A stretch of DNA of 64,000 nt from Natrarchaeobaculum sulfurireducens (lineage in GTDB: Archaea; Halobacteriota; Halobacteria; Halobacteriales; Natrialbaceae), in NCBI RefSeq assembly GCF_003430825.1, contig NZ_CP024047.1:3286001-3350000 (forward strand), written 5' to 3'. Every line of letters starts with the position of its first letter. Within the stretch, counting starts at the first letter, position 1. The notes beneath the pieces are model-generated. The model did no database searches and was not told the origin of the DNA. It worked only from the letters and a program-made list of their open reading frames with translations. The position numbers and the translations under genes are program-made. Positions 38,019 to 46,341 of this stretch are shown in pieces.

Positions 38019-39904
38019 TGAGCGGTCAGTGGGGATTCACCACGTCTCGACCGACTGATGCCCGATACGGTGACGATGTCGCAAAATACGCGATGTCGCA
38101 CGGTGAACCGGGGCTGAAGACGTTTGTTCGGGAGGTGTTACAAAACTCGAACGACGCACGGTTAGCCAACGATCAACCAGCACGGGTCACGTTCAGGCTG
38201 AAATCCTTACAAGGCGACGAGGCAATAGAGTACCTCAAAGCACTTGACATCGAGACGTGGTCCGAACACGCTAATTTGGCGACAGATACGGAGAGCGGTA
38301 AGCACATCGCTGAGGCGATCAAGCGCATAAAAGACGACGAGAAAATCCGTATTCTGACTATTGAGGACGAAAATACAGAGGGTCTACTCGGTGAGGAGAA
38401 CGCCGACGAATCAAACTTCACCGCTCTAGTCCGCGACGTCCTGTTCAGCAGTAAATCGGGGGATACTGCCGGCGGGAGTTACGGTCTGGGGAAGGCTGTC
38501 CTCTGGCTGTACTCGGGCCTGTCACTTGTAATGTTCAACTCAACGCTGAGCGATTCCGACCCGAAAGATCAGTCCCCTCGACTGATCGGTCGGACGCGCT
38601 TGCCGACGCACAAGTCGGAGGATGGCGATACGGTGTACCAAGGACACGGTTGGTACGGTGGTCTGAACGACGAGGAGGGCGCAAGGCCGGAGTCCATCTG
38701 GGGAGAAGAGGCTGAATCGATAGCGGACGACCTCCAGTTGAGTCGTCCGGACGGACCGGGAACGAGCATCCAAGTTGTGGACTTCCGCGTACCTACAGCA
38801 GAAGAGCGCCTGAACGACGAAGAGTTAGCGGACCAGATCACGGAGATGGCAATCGAATGGTTCTGGCCCGCGATTTATCGTGGCAATCTGGAGGTAGCAG
38901 TCGAAGTAGAGGGTGAGACGAAGCAAGCAAGTATCGACGAGTACCCGCAATATGAACCGTTCACCAACTGTCTGGACAACCGTTCTAACTCGGTTGACCA
39001 ACTGGCCGAACCCGGAGATGTCACGCAAGCGGCCATATCGATAGACGTCCCCGAGAAGAGCGACGGAAGTGGCGGTGCAGACGGCCAACTAGATTTGGTA
39101 GTTCGGCGTACGGATACGGGCGAGTATCAGCATCGAAACGAGGTAGCGTTCGTTCGAGGTGCGGGGATGGTTGTTGAGTATTACGACCGAGACCGAGTCG
39201 TCGTCGGGAATCAAGACTTCCACGCTGTCCTCCTCGGTGGGCGTGCGCGACCTTGGGGAACCGAGGGATGCCCACAAGATACAGACACTATCGTGGAGGA
39301 ATTTTTGACCGCTGCGGAGCCACCTCAACATGATGAATGGGTGCGAACGGAGACACTGGCGAACACCTATTCTAGAGGATTCCGGACTGCAGTAGAGGGT
39401 ATCAAGTCTGACGTGACCGAGGCGTTACGTGGACTCGTCGCACCCGACGTTAACAGAGGCGCGACTGGACCTCAGCGTCTGGGAAACCGGTTCAAAATCG
39501 GAAATGAATCACGAGGGGGTCATTCTGACCGTGAATCACCCAGTAGTCAGCGTGTCACCGGAAGCACAAACATCTCTTTTGACGAGGTGTACACACACTG
39601 GTCATTCAACGGTGAGGTGGAGCCTTTGAGCGACCGTAACGAGATCCGGGCAGTCACCGTCTCATTGGTTCGGATGGCAGAGGAGAGAGCGACATCGGAT
39701 CGTCTTCCCGTACAGAACATCTCGTCAGATACGGCTGGGGTCTCAATATCGCTCCCGGAACAGAAGGGAGTCCAAGTAGGACGGCTGGAGCCCGTTCCTG
39801 GTACATCAAAGATATCCTTTGAAGGTGTCTCAAAAGAGGACCACAGACAAGTAGAGACCAGACTGAAAGTGTCAGTTGAAGTGGCAGAACGGAGGGGTGA
39901 CTAA
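38018..39904 (+). CDS. GHKL-fold ATPase C3 (cassette 3, first gene)
   Basis: 628 aa. N-box FVREVLQNSNDARLAN (about 34-49), G1-like IEDENTEGLLGEE (about 116-128), lid GGSYGLGKAVLWLYSG (about 152-167). It is closer to C1 than to C2: both share RYGDD near the N-terminus and SN(Y/F)(A/T)ALVRD..(F/Y)SSK..DTAGGSYGLGK. The C-terminus includes HWSFNGEVEPL, a beta-rich end domain as in C1. I take the ATG at 38018; a GTG one codon earlier (38015) is the alternative. It overlaps B3 by one base (TAATG). Confidence 0.85.
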   Translation: MSGQWGFTTSRPTDARYGDDVAKYAMSHGEPGLKTFVREVLQNSNDARLANDQPARVTFRLKSLQGDEAIEYLKALDIETWSEHANLATDTESGKHIAEAIKRIKDDEKIRILTIEDENTEGLLGEENADESNFTALVRDVLFSSKSGDTAGGSYGLGKAVLWLYSGLSLVMFNSTLSDSDPKDQSPRLIGRTRLPTHKSEDGDTVYQGHGWYGGLNDEEGARPESIWGEEAESIADDLQLSRPDGPGTSIQVVDFRVPTAEERLNDEELADQITEMAIEWFWPAIYRGNLEVAVEVEGETKQASIDEYPQYEPFTNCLDNRSNSVDQLAEPGDVTQAAISIDVPEKSDGSGGADGQLDLVVRRTDTGEYQHRNEVAFVRGAGMVVEYYDRDRVVVGNQDFHAVLLGGRARPWGTEGCPQDTDTIVEEFLTAAEPPQHDEWVRTETLANTYSRGFRTAVEGIKSDVTEALRGLVAPDVNRGATGPQRLGNRFKIGNESRGGHSDRESPSSQRVTGSTNISFDEVYTHWSFNGEVEPLSDRNEIRAVTVSLVRMAEERATSDRLPVQNISSDTAGVSISLPEQKGVQVGRLEPVPGTSKISFEGVSKEDHRQVETRLKVSVEVAERRGD

Positions 39905-40971
39905 TGGCGACTGTAAATGAGGGAGTTGAAGCAGCAGAACCAGAAGAAGAAAAAGACAACGTCCAGACAGGCAGCTTAGTCAGCCAGTCTCTCCCGCATG
40001 AGTACCAAGAAGATGCACTCGAATTTAGTGTTGAATCATTCCATCTGGATGGGGGTCCTCTCGGTGATAGAGGAGATCTTGACGAGGACGACCAGTTTCT
40101 ATCGCTAGTAGACGAGGCTGACTGGAAGACTCTGGAGTTAGAAGGTACAGTTACCGTTGATCAGGATATCGTTGAGGATGTCTTCCCGTTTGACGAGTGG
40201 GAAGAGACGCCGGGTCGTCTCGCACTGGTGAAGGAGAACCCCCTCGCGATAAACCGAGACCGGCAGATACTGGCCGATTCTCCCTTTGATGGAGGGACCT
40301 ACGAATTTACTCTGTGTATCAACCGTGACGACCATCGTGGACAAGTGAAAATCAAGCCGTTCCTCACCAGAACGAAGAAAGGCGGCTCTGGTGGGTCGAA
40401 ACACGCGTCCAAGGTTGGTGCACGAGTCGCTGACGGGCTCTCGTGGGTCATCCGACTCGACGAGAGGGAGGATGGGGGAAGTCTTCTCATGCCGATCATA
40501 GAGGATTTCAGCGACTACGACAGCTTCCCTGACGAGAACCACATCCACCATCTCAGCCTGGAGGCACCTCGGAACCCACAGCTCTACCTGAACAGGGAAC
40601 ACCCACAGGTGGTCGAGGTTCTGAACAACACGGGGTCCACAGGTGGCCCACCACGGCTGCGTGACGTACTCTACGACTACATTGAACACTCCGTCTGGAC
40701 GCAGCTACTGATACAGACGGCACACGACACAAGCCCCGACACCGGTGAGCCGGAGTACGGCTGGCAGGAAGACGTATTGGACATCTTTTTGGACGATTTG
40801 TACCCTAATCTCGGCGACGACGAGGCAGCGATCCAACTTGCTGAGGACGTTCGGAGTCACGCTGATCTCCCGGATCTTGTACAACGAATCGAACGTGCGG
40901 TACATCAGCAGTACAACATCCCATCCGACACGACGAATCTGATTGAGGAGGCGATCCAAAGTGACGACTGA
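39904..40971 (+). CDS. Cassette protein B3, unrecognised family
   Basis: 355-aa homologue of B1 and B2. An extra acidic N-terminal 25 residues precede LPHEYQEDALEFSVESF. The C-terminal landmarks are QLYLNREHPQVVEVLN, LRDVLYDYIEHSVWTQLLIQ and YGWQEDVLDIFLDDLY, matching B1 position for position. In all copies the WQE(D/E/G/M)xx motif is the most constant point. The start lies at the stop of C3; the stop lies inside the start region of A3. Confidence 0.75.
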   Translation: MATVNEGVEAAEPEEEKDNVQTGSLVSQSLPHEYQEDALEFSVESFHLDGGPLGDRGDLDEDDQFLSLVDEADWKTLELEGTVTVDQDIVEDVFPFDEWEETPGRLALVKENPLAINRDRQILADSPFDGGTYEFTLCINRDDHRGQVKIKPFLTRTKKGGSGGSKHASKVGARVADGLSWVIRLDEREDGGSLLMPIIEDFSDYDSFPDENHIHHLSLEAPRNPQLYLNREHPQVVEVLNNTGSTGGPPRLRDVLYDYIEHSVWTQLLIQTAHDTSPDTGEPEYGWQEDVLDIFLDDLYPNLGDDEAAIQLAEDVRSHADLPDLVQRIERAVHQQYNIPSDTTNLIEEAIQSDD

Positions 40972-41752
40972 GCTTTACCACCTCCAGAGTGCGGCCCATC
41001 CGATGATTGACAATCGATTCCTTGCGGGAGATCGTGAGCTCACGGAAGAGGATCTTCGTCCGTACTTACAACCGCTAGGTCGTTCCATAGACCTAAGTCC
41101 GATAGACGAGCGGATTGAGGAGATCCGTGCTGATAGCGAGATAGGTGCCCAGTCCTCACTAATTGACGCTGAGTTAGCGCCGACACTACACCGTGCTCTC
41201 GACCTGACGCGCAATGAGGCGGCAGATGCCGGGTTGTGGCATTACCTCTGTGTCGTTCGATTCCCGGAGTTCGTTCATTACCGGTGGGATCACGTCTATG
41301 ATCCGGAGAGTCCAGGTAATATGGAAGAGAAGTTCTTAAAAGCCGGAACGGACGCCTACTCCAACGCATTGCACCGAATCTGGTGGGGTGCAGAGCTCAC
41401 CTATGAGAAAGCTGAATCGGGAGATATCAAGGATCGGGACTACAGTAGAACAAAACGAGTCCTCGGTTTCCAGGAACTCGCCAATGATATTCTGGACCAC
41501 GACTTTGCACGGTACATCCCCGTTACGCACGCCTGCGGTGATCTCCTCTGCCACGACACGCTGAACGAGATTAAGGAGGAGGGTACGTACAACAATCCAC
41601 CGTCAAACAGTAACATTGTGAGCCGAACGACGACACTACTCCGGGAAGAACTGACGGTTCGACGTGTGGAGATGATGGAGGAAGACGACATTGTGGAGAC
41701 AATAGAGGACCTGCGTGACGACGTGATGCGCCGAGAGGCTGGCTGGTCGTAG
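40961..41752 (+). CDS. DUF6339-like protein A3 (cassette 3, third gene)
   Basis: 263 aa, the longest of the three A proteins. Core: LHRALDLTRNEAADAGLWHY, FPEFVHYRWDHVYDP, then DAYSNALHRIWWGAELTYE. The C-terminal region has an added helical extension (TTLLREELTVRRVEMMEEDD). The start is set at GTG 40961 (MTTELYHLQSAAHP), matching the N-termini of A1 and A2; this overlaps the stop of B3 by 11 nt. A MITE begins 20 bp after its stop. Confidence 0.8.
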   Translation: MTTELYHLQSAAHPMIDNRFLAGDRELTEEDLRPYLQPLGRSIDLSPIDERIEEIRADSEIGAQSSLIDAELAPTLHRALDLTRNEAADAGLWHYLCVVRFPEFVHYRWDHVYDPESPGNMEEKFLKAGTDAYSNALHRIWWGAELTYEKAESGDIKDRDYSRTKRVLGFQELANDILDHDFARYIPVTHACGDLLCHDTLNEIKEEGTYNNPPSNSNIVSRTTTLLREELTVRRVEMMEEDDIVETIEDLRDDVMRREAGWS

Positions 41753-41772
41753 CACAGATTATCGAATTAAAC

Positions 41773-41952
41773 GGCTCTGGTGAATCACTAGACGGCGGCG
41801 GCTTACCGTGTACCATCCTACCGCTTAAGGCGTCACGATGGTACAATCGCGACTGTACTTTTGAGAATTCTAGCGACGACGAACCGATTAACCGATCTCA
41901 GGACGACTTCAAGCCCCTTCACCCCGACGCAGTATGGCGATTCACCAAAGCC
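41773..41952. mobile_element. 180-bp MITE of the ISH1-type IS5 family
   Basis: Ends are GGCTCTGGTGAATCACTA on the left and TGGCGATTCACCAAAGCC on the right, which are the terminal inverted repeats of the IS copies at 50-55 kb. An 8-bp duplication AATTAAAC flanks it at 41765-41772 and 41953-41960. The interior carries no transposase and no gene. It would be mobilised in trans by the intact transposase at 53581-54438. The 368-bp gap that it sits in (41757-42124) has no gene. Confidence 0.85.
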
Positions 41953-42124
41953 AATTAAACTATGGTGCCTCATTTATGTATCAATTGGTGAAAACAGCGT
42001 GCGACATCCAGAGCATGAACGCAGTAAATGGACACGATTTTCAATCGATTTATGATGAATTACCGGCAATAGAAATGTAAACGTAGCGGTGGACTAATGC
42101 AGCTTGTAAACTCAAAACGAATTA

Positions 42125-42385
42125 ATGGAAAACATCCCGCAACCATCTCGTGATTCATACTCAGCCGGCGACCGAGTGATAATTTACGTCGGCTCTGATG
42201 ATCCAGATTCTCGGTTTCACGGTGTAGTCTGCGAGGTAGTTGAAGTTCTTACCGATGATTTGGATTCGGAAACCGGTCGAACCACAGATGCATGCTTGTA
42301 CACTCTCTGGGATGTGGAAACAGACGAGGAACTCCCAATATCATTTCGTCACCATGATTTAGTACCAGTTGAAGATGCTCAGTAG
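42125..42385 (+). CDS. Small conserved haloarchaeal protein (DUF8139-like)
   Basis: 86-aa acidic protein with YSAGDRVIIYVGSDDPDSRF, HGVVCEVVEVLTDDLDS and a final FRHHDLVPVE. The GDRV...HG..G.VVEV pattern looks like an SH3/KOW-type barrel seen in several small haloarchaeal proteins (recalled as DUF8139). Function unknown. It is alone between the MITE and a leftward HTH gene. Confidence 0.55.
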   Translation: MENIPQPSRDSYSAGDRVIIYVGSDDPDSRFHGVVCEVVEVLTDDLDSETGRTTDACLYTLWDVETDEELPISFRHHDLVPVEDAQ

Positions 42386-42593
42386 CTTACCTCAGTTAGG
42401 TGGTCTCCACCGTCGTAGAACAATCCAGATCTCGTAGGACATCGCGCCCAGTATTCAGTACAGCGCTACGGACTTTAATCTAAATTGATAGAATATATTG
42501 GTAAATAAATGTGGTGCTGTTTTGGATTATCCGTTAAAGTTGATTCTGGATAGGTGTCGGGAACTATTTTATACACAATCTGGATTGCGAATT

Positions 42594-42839
42594 TCACAGC
42601 GGATCAGAATTCGATGTGTGACCGGGATACCACCACACCATTCCTCGAGCACCAACTTTCTTACATTCAAGTACTCCCTCTTGCTCGAGTTTCTCCAGTC
42701 GATCTCGAACACCACGATGCGTGATATCAAAATTAGACGCAACTTCTGACGTAGTCAAAACGGGATCAGAACTCGAACGAAAGACGTCGAGGATGTCGTC
42801 ATTAGTGACCGTCGGTTTCCGACCAGGTCCATCGCCCAT
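42594..42839 (-). CDS. Winged-helix transcription regulator
   Basis: 81-aa single-domain protein: TNDDILDVFRSSSDPVLTTSEV, then FDITHRGVRDRLEKLEQEGV and a short wing VLECKKVGARGMVWWY. This is the common haloarchaeal wHTH arrangement for small DNA-binding repressors. The start codon faces an A/T-rich region at 42840-42910 shared with the following rightward genes, so it may regulate itself and the neighbouring unit. Confidence 0.75.
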   Translation of the reverse strand: MGDGPGRKPTVTNDDILDVFRSSSDPVLTTSEVASNFDITHRGVRDRLEKLEQEGVLECKKVGARGMVWWYPGHTSNSDPL

Positions 42840-43024
42840 TATGAAAATCCCTGGTCAGACCGTAGTTAGCCATTTATTCTCTTGAGAGAATTAATCTTTA
42901 ATAGTTCTTTCAAAAGAACTAATTTGACCCAAGGGTTTGCAAACGTCTATGCAGGAACTCACCTGGAGAATCTCCTTCCGAGCACTGACGAGCCACTCGC
43001 TCGCGCACGACCAACGAATCCACT

Positions 43025-43414
43025 ATGGGCCGTAACAACTGCGGTGGCGACTACCTCTCGAGGGTATATCACTCCCTCAGAGCGCCACGACGCCGTTACG
43101 TGATCGAATTGGTTGCTGATAGCGATGAGGACCTCTCGGTTCGAACTCTCGCTCGAGAGATCGCTGCTCGAGAGCAAGATGTCCCGTTGGAACGCGCGAC
43201 CGGTGAACCGTATCGAAACGTGTACAATGCACTTTCTCAGACGCATCTATCGACCCTATCGGATGCTGACGTCATCATCTATGACTCCGAGCGCCAGACC
43301 GTAGCCGCAGGGCCGAACCTAGCGATCGCCCTTCTTCTGAGTAATCTTAATCAAGCCGCTCTCCGGACATTACAGAATCTCGAGTACGTAAATCCCGATG
43401 AATCCGACTCGTGA
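43025..43414 (+). CDS. DUF7344-type winged-helix regulator
   Basis: 129 aa: YHSLRAPRRRYVIELVADSD at the N-terminus (the typical LLS..RRR.VL.LL start of DUF7344), SVRTLAREIAAREQDVP as the second helix pair, and YNALSQTHLSTLSDADVIIY as recognition helix plus wing. A C-terminal helix may dimerise. Such proteins are DNA-binding regulators widespread in haloarchaea and their mobile elements. It is upstream of the Cas4-like/recombinase/TFB operon on the same strand. Confidence 0.75.
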   Translation: MGRNNCGGDYLSRVYHSLRAPRRRYVIELVADSDEDLSVRTLAREIAAREQDVPLERATGEPYRNVYNALSQTHLSTLSDADVIIYDSERQTVAAGPNLAIALLLSNLNQAALRTLQNLEYVNPDESDS

Positions 43415-43500
43415 ACACAATCGCCTGTTGATCAAGTGACCTCTTCGTGTGGTTCTCACCTGCATGGCTAACGATCAAACCATCAGCGAGGAGGACCACG

Positions 43501-44601
43501 ATGAGCGAAGTAGGTAGTAGCGAAGAGGAGTCCCAGATGCCCGAGGCCAACCTGGTCGACGAGATTTCTGGAGAGCGATTTCGAGACTGGTATCGGAAAA
43601 GGGAGTTCAGAAAGAACATCGAAGACGGAAACCCGTATTTTAACGGTCCCTCGTCGGTCCCCTCCCCCAGAAAACACAGTCCAAGCCAACTACTGCAGTG
43701 TCACCGGAAAATCGCGTACCGACAGCACAACGCACCAGCAGAAAAATCGGACCCAGTGGGAATCTTCTGGTTCGGGTCCCGATTTGAAGAAGAGCTTGTG
43801 CAGGCCTTTCTCAAAGAAGCTGTGATCGATGATCACGAATACGTTACAAACTCACTCTGGGTCGATTTCACGGTCCAGACAGACGCTGGTGAGATCCAGA
43901 TCAAAGGTGAAACGGACCCCGTAATCGTAGACTCAGACGGCAATCCATTGCTTCTGACAGAGATCAAGACCAAGCAAGCCGTAGACAACGTTCAATCGCC
44001 GAACAGACATCACCGGGCACAGGCGCATGCCTACATGAAGGGGCTGAGCGAGAAACACGACCGGAAAGTGACGGACGCAGTCGTCCTGTACGGAAGTCGA
44101 AAAACCCTTGATGTCAAATCGTTCCACATCGAATTCGATCCGTGGTTCTGGCGCAACACGGTCCTAGCTTGGGCGGAGACACATACGTCGTATCGGCTTG
44201 ACGAGGAGTTGCCACCAGCAAATCCCGAGTACGGCTGGGAGTGTAACTTTTGTTCTTTTAGAGACCGGTGCGGTCGAGGGAGTGCAAGCTACGAGAGCAT
44301 AGGCCCTGTAGGATTGCTCCCGCTCCATGAATACCCCCGAGAAGAGGCTATACGTCACCTGGAGAGTCATGGGAATGCAAAACTTACACCGACCCTATCA
44401 AATCGGTATCCAGAATTAGCGAGCAGATTCGAGGTCCACGATTGGCGATGTGAACGTTGCGATGCGACCTATCCACACGATTCAGTTGAATGGACCGGAG
44501 ATCTTTCGGAGCCACCTCTCTGTCCCTCCTGTTGCGATTGCGGTGTGCCAGCTACACTGCGTGGAGACTCCATCCTCTCACAGGGGAAAGAGGGTGAATG
44601 A
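43501..44601 (+). CDS. PD-(D/E)XK nuclease, Cas4/RecB-like, with Fe-S and zinc clusters
   Basis: 366 aa. N-terminal SPSQLLQCHRKIAYR has the Cas4-type first Cys; GETDPVIVDSDGNPLLLTEI then KT supplies the catalytic D...ExK; QAHAYMKGL is the QxxxY motif; CNFCSFRDRC completes a Cas4-like Fe-S cysteine set. After the nuclease comes an added zinc ribbon (CERCDAT...CPSCC). I use the ATG at 43501, which follows a GAGGAGGA purine-rich Shine-Dalgarno-like stretch. No cas1/cas2 or CRISPR array is near, so a role in mobile-element DNA processing is likelier than adaptation. The next gene starts 1 nt after its stop. Confidence 0.8.
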   Translation: MSEVGSSEEESQMPEANLVDEISGERFRDWYRKREFRKNIEDGNPYFNGPSSVPSPRKHSPSQLLQCHRKIAYRQHNAPAEKSDPVGIFWFGSRFEEELVQAFLKEAVIDDHEYVTNSLWVDFTVQTDAGEIQIKGETDPVIVDSDGNPLLLTEIKTKQAVDNVQSPNRHHRAQAHAYMKGLSEKHDRKVTDAVVLYGSRKTLDVKSFHIEFDPWFWRNTVLAWAETHTSYRLDEELPPANPEYGWECNFCSFRDRCGRGSASYESIGPVGLLPLHEYPREEAIRHLESHGNAKLTPTLSNRYPELASRFEVHDWRCERCDATYPHDSVEWTGDLSEPPLCPSCCDCGVPATLRGDSILSQGKEGE

Positions 44602-44602
44602 A

Positions 44603-45544
44603 ATGGACGGGCCCCACATTCCGAAACGGGAGGGTTCGATTGCTCAAAGCGGCTCTGAAGATGAGTCAGAACTCGAAGCTGGGATCTATGCGAGAACTTC
44701 TTCTCCGTCTCAAAATTCAAAATACTCCATAGATGAACAGATCAACCGTTGCTGGGAACAGTGCGAGGCAGCTGGTTGGTCGGTTGAGTATGTGTTCTTC
44801 GATAAAGCAGAATCGGGTCGAGACGTCGATAGGCCACAGTTTCAGAAGATGCTGGAGCAAGCCGAAGCAGGTCGGATCGATGTCGTCGTCTTCTGGAAAT
44901 TAGATCGGTTTTGTCGGTCGCTTGCGGATCTGGTTCGAATAGAAGACAAGTTGCGCTCCTGGGATGTTGCGCTACAGAGTGTAACGGAATATATCGACAC
45001 GACATCTCCAGTTGGCCGGTTCAACTTCCGGAATCTTGCATCGGCTGCAGAACTGGAAAGCGATCTCACGAGCCAACGAGTCCAAATCGGCATGTATGGA
45101 CTGGCCAAAGATCACAAGTGGCCGAACGACCATCCACCGCTCGGTTACGAGAAAACCAGCGATGGACGATTGGAGATTAACGACGAGGAAGCGGGTCTCG
45201 TTCGGAGGATTTTCCGAGTCTACCTTGAGGAGCGCTCCATGCCCCAGGTGGCCTATCTACTGAATGAGAAGGATCTCACGACGAAGAAAGGTGAGAAATG
45301 GTGTCGACAATCGGTAAGAACGGTACTTAGTAACGAGTTGTACGTCGGGAATTACGAGCTGGCAGATTTTAATGAATATGTAGAAGAATATCAAATTGTA
45401 AGCGAAGACTTGTTCGAAGCAGTCGTCGAGACTCGGTATCGGTTTCAAAATGCGAGTGACGAGATGGATCCACAGCGAAAGAAATCGAAAAGCGAGGAGA
45501 TACTGAGTCACTTCAAGACAATGGTCAAGAGAGGTGATGGATAG
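44603..45544 (+). CDS. Serine recombinase (resolvase + recombinase domain)
   Basis: 313 aa. The catalytic N-terminal domain has IYARTSSPSQNSKYSIDEQ with the Ser nucleophile in the YxRxSS motif and the VVVFWKLDRFCRSLADL loop (D-R-x-x-R). A recombinase domain follows (PPLGYEKTSDGRLEINDEEA and VAYLLNEKDLTTKKG). It lacks a long C-terminal zinc/coiled-coil region of large serine integrases, ending after about 310 residues. The start at 44603 is 1 nt from the previous stop; its stop overlaps the GTG of the next gene, so it is the middle of a three-gene operon. Confidence 0.88.
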   Translation: MDGPHIPKREGSIAQSGSEDESELEAGIYARTSSPSQNSKYSIDEQINRCWEQCEAAGWSVEYVFFDKAESGRDVDRPQFQKMLEQAEAGRIDVVVFWKLDRFCRSLADLVRIEDKLRSWDVALQSVTEYIDTTSPVGRFNFRNLASAAELESDLTSQRVQIGMYGLAKDHKWPNDHPPLGYEKTSDGRLEINDEEAGLVRRIFRVYLEERSMPQVAYLLNEKDLTTKKGEKWCRQSVRTVLSNELYVGNYELADFNEYVEEYQIVSEDLFEAVVETRYRFQNASDEMDPQRKKSKSEEILSHFKTMVKRGDG

Positions 45545-46341
45545 TGGCCGAAACAACCTGCCCACAATGTGGTGGGCAAATAAAAGAGATGGATCCGAAG
45601 GTTGGTAGCTCGGTTTGCCAGAGTTGTGGATTAGTCGATCCAGAAACGGAAACCGAGCAGTCAGAGGTGGATAATAAAGAAGATGGATCGAATACCCCTG
45701 TACAAACAGAAACCTCATCGCTAAACGTGACGTGGGTAAGCGACGTCAACGTCAGGGATTCGTCTGACGAAAATATAGTAGAGCTACTCTTATTGCTTGA
45801 CAGAGCCGCTCACCAGCTGAGGTTTTGCAGAGATAATCGAATTCGTGCGGCCGAACTGGTGATCTCTGGATGGGAAAACCGTCTCCTACAAGGCCGCAGT
45901 AAGGATGCCCTCGTAGGTGCATCCGTTTATTTGGCATCCCGAGAAAGTGAACGGCCTGTACCCGTCAGTATTATAGCAAAGGTCGTCGGTGAGAAGGAGG
46001 GACTGATCAATAATTCATATCGGGAACTGATCAAGACGTTAGAAATTGAGGTACCCGTTACCGGACCAGAGGCCTACACTCAGTATTTAGGAGAAGAGTT
46101 AGGAATTCAGGTTGGCCTCGTTCGGAAAGTTGAAGAATTTCTAGACTGTGAGACTGATATAAGCGGGAATCCAGCTGCTATCGCTGTTGGAGCACTTTAC
46201 CTCACTGCCAGCGCTCATGGGCACGAGATAACACTAGCTGAAGCCGGAAAAGCGGCTGGCGTAGCTAAAGAAACAGTCTGGAGAAAAGTCAACGATCTCC
46301 GGAAATTAGAAGTCTGTGAGAGCTACCTGATTCAGACCTGA
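45544..46341 (+). CDS. Divergent TFB-like transcription factor
   Basis: 265 aa. An N-terminal zinc ribbon (CPQCGG...CQSCG, residues about 5-29) and two cyclin-like repeats (first around DALVGASVYLASRE, second around AAIAVGALYLTASAHG) identify it as TFIIB-related. The B-reader/linker between ribbon and core, normally strongly conserved, is replaced by a low-complexity acidic stretch, so initiation function may be altered or lost. It is coupled by a 1-nt overlap to the serine recombinase. It may be a special factor for the element's own promoters. Its last 36 nt are antisense to the following leftward recombinase. Confidence 0.8.
   Translation: MAETTCPQCGGQIKEMDPKVGSSVCQSCGLVDPETETEQSEVDNKEDGSNTPVQTETSSLNVTWVSDVNVRDSSDENIVELLLLLDRAAHQLRFCRDNRIRAAELVISGWENRLLQGRSKDALVGASVYLASRESERPVPVSIIAKVVGEKEGLINNSYRELIKTLEIEVPVTGPEAYTQYLGEELGIQVGLVRKVEEFLDCETDISGNPAAIAVGALYLTASAHGHEITLAEAGKAAGVAKETVWRKVNDLRKLEVCESYLIQT

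Noticed and set aside
25775-41752. Assigning the cassettes to DISARM, BREX or Zorya
   Set aside because: No SNF2-type helicase, PglZ phosphatase, BrxC/PglY-type ATPase or MotAB-like gene is present; only the presence of a C5-methylase is shared with DISARM.
43501-44601. Cas4-like protein as evidence of a CRISPR locus
   Set aside because: No repeat-spacer array and no cas1, cas2 or effector gene is in the window; solo Cas4-like nucleases are common in mobile elements.
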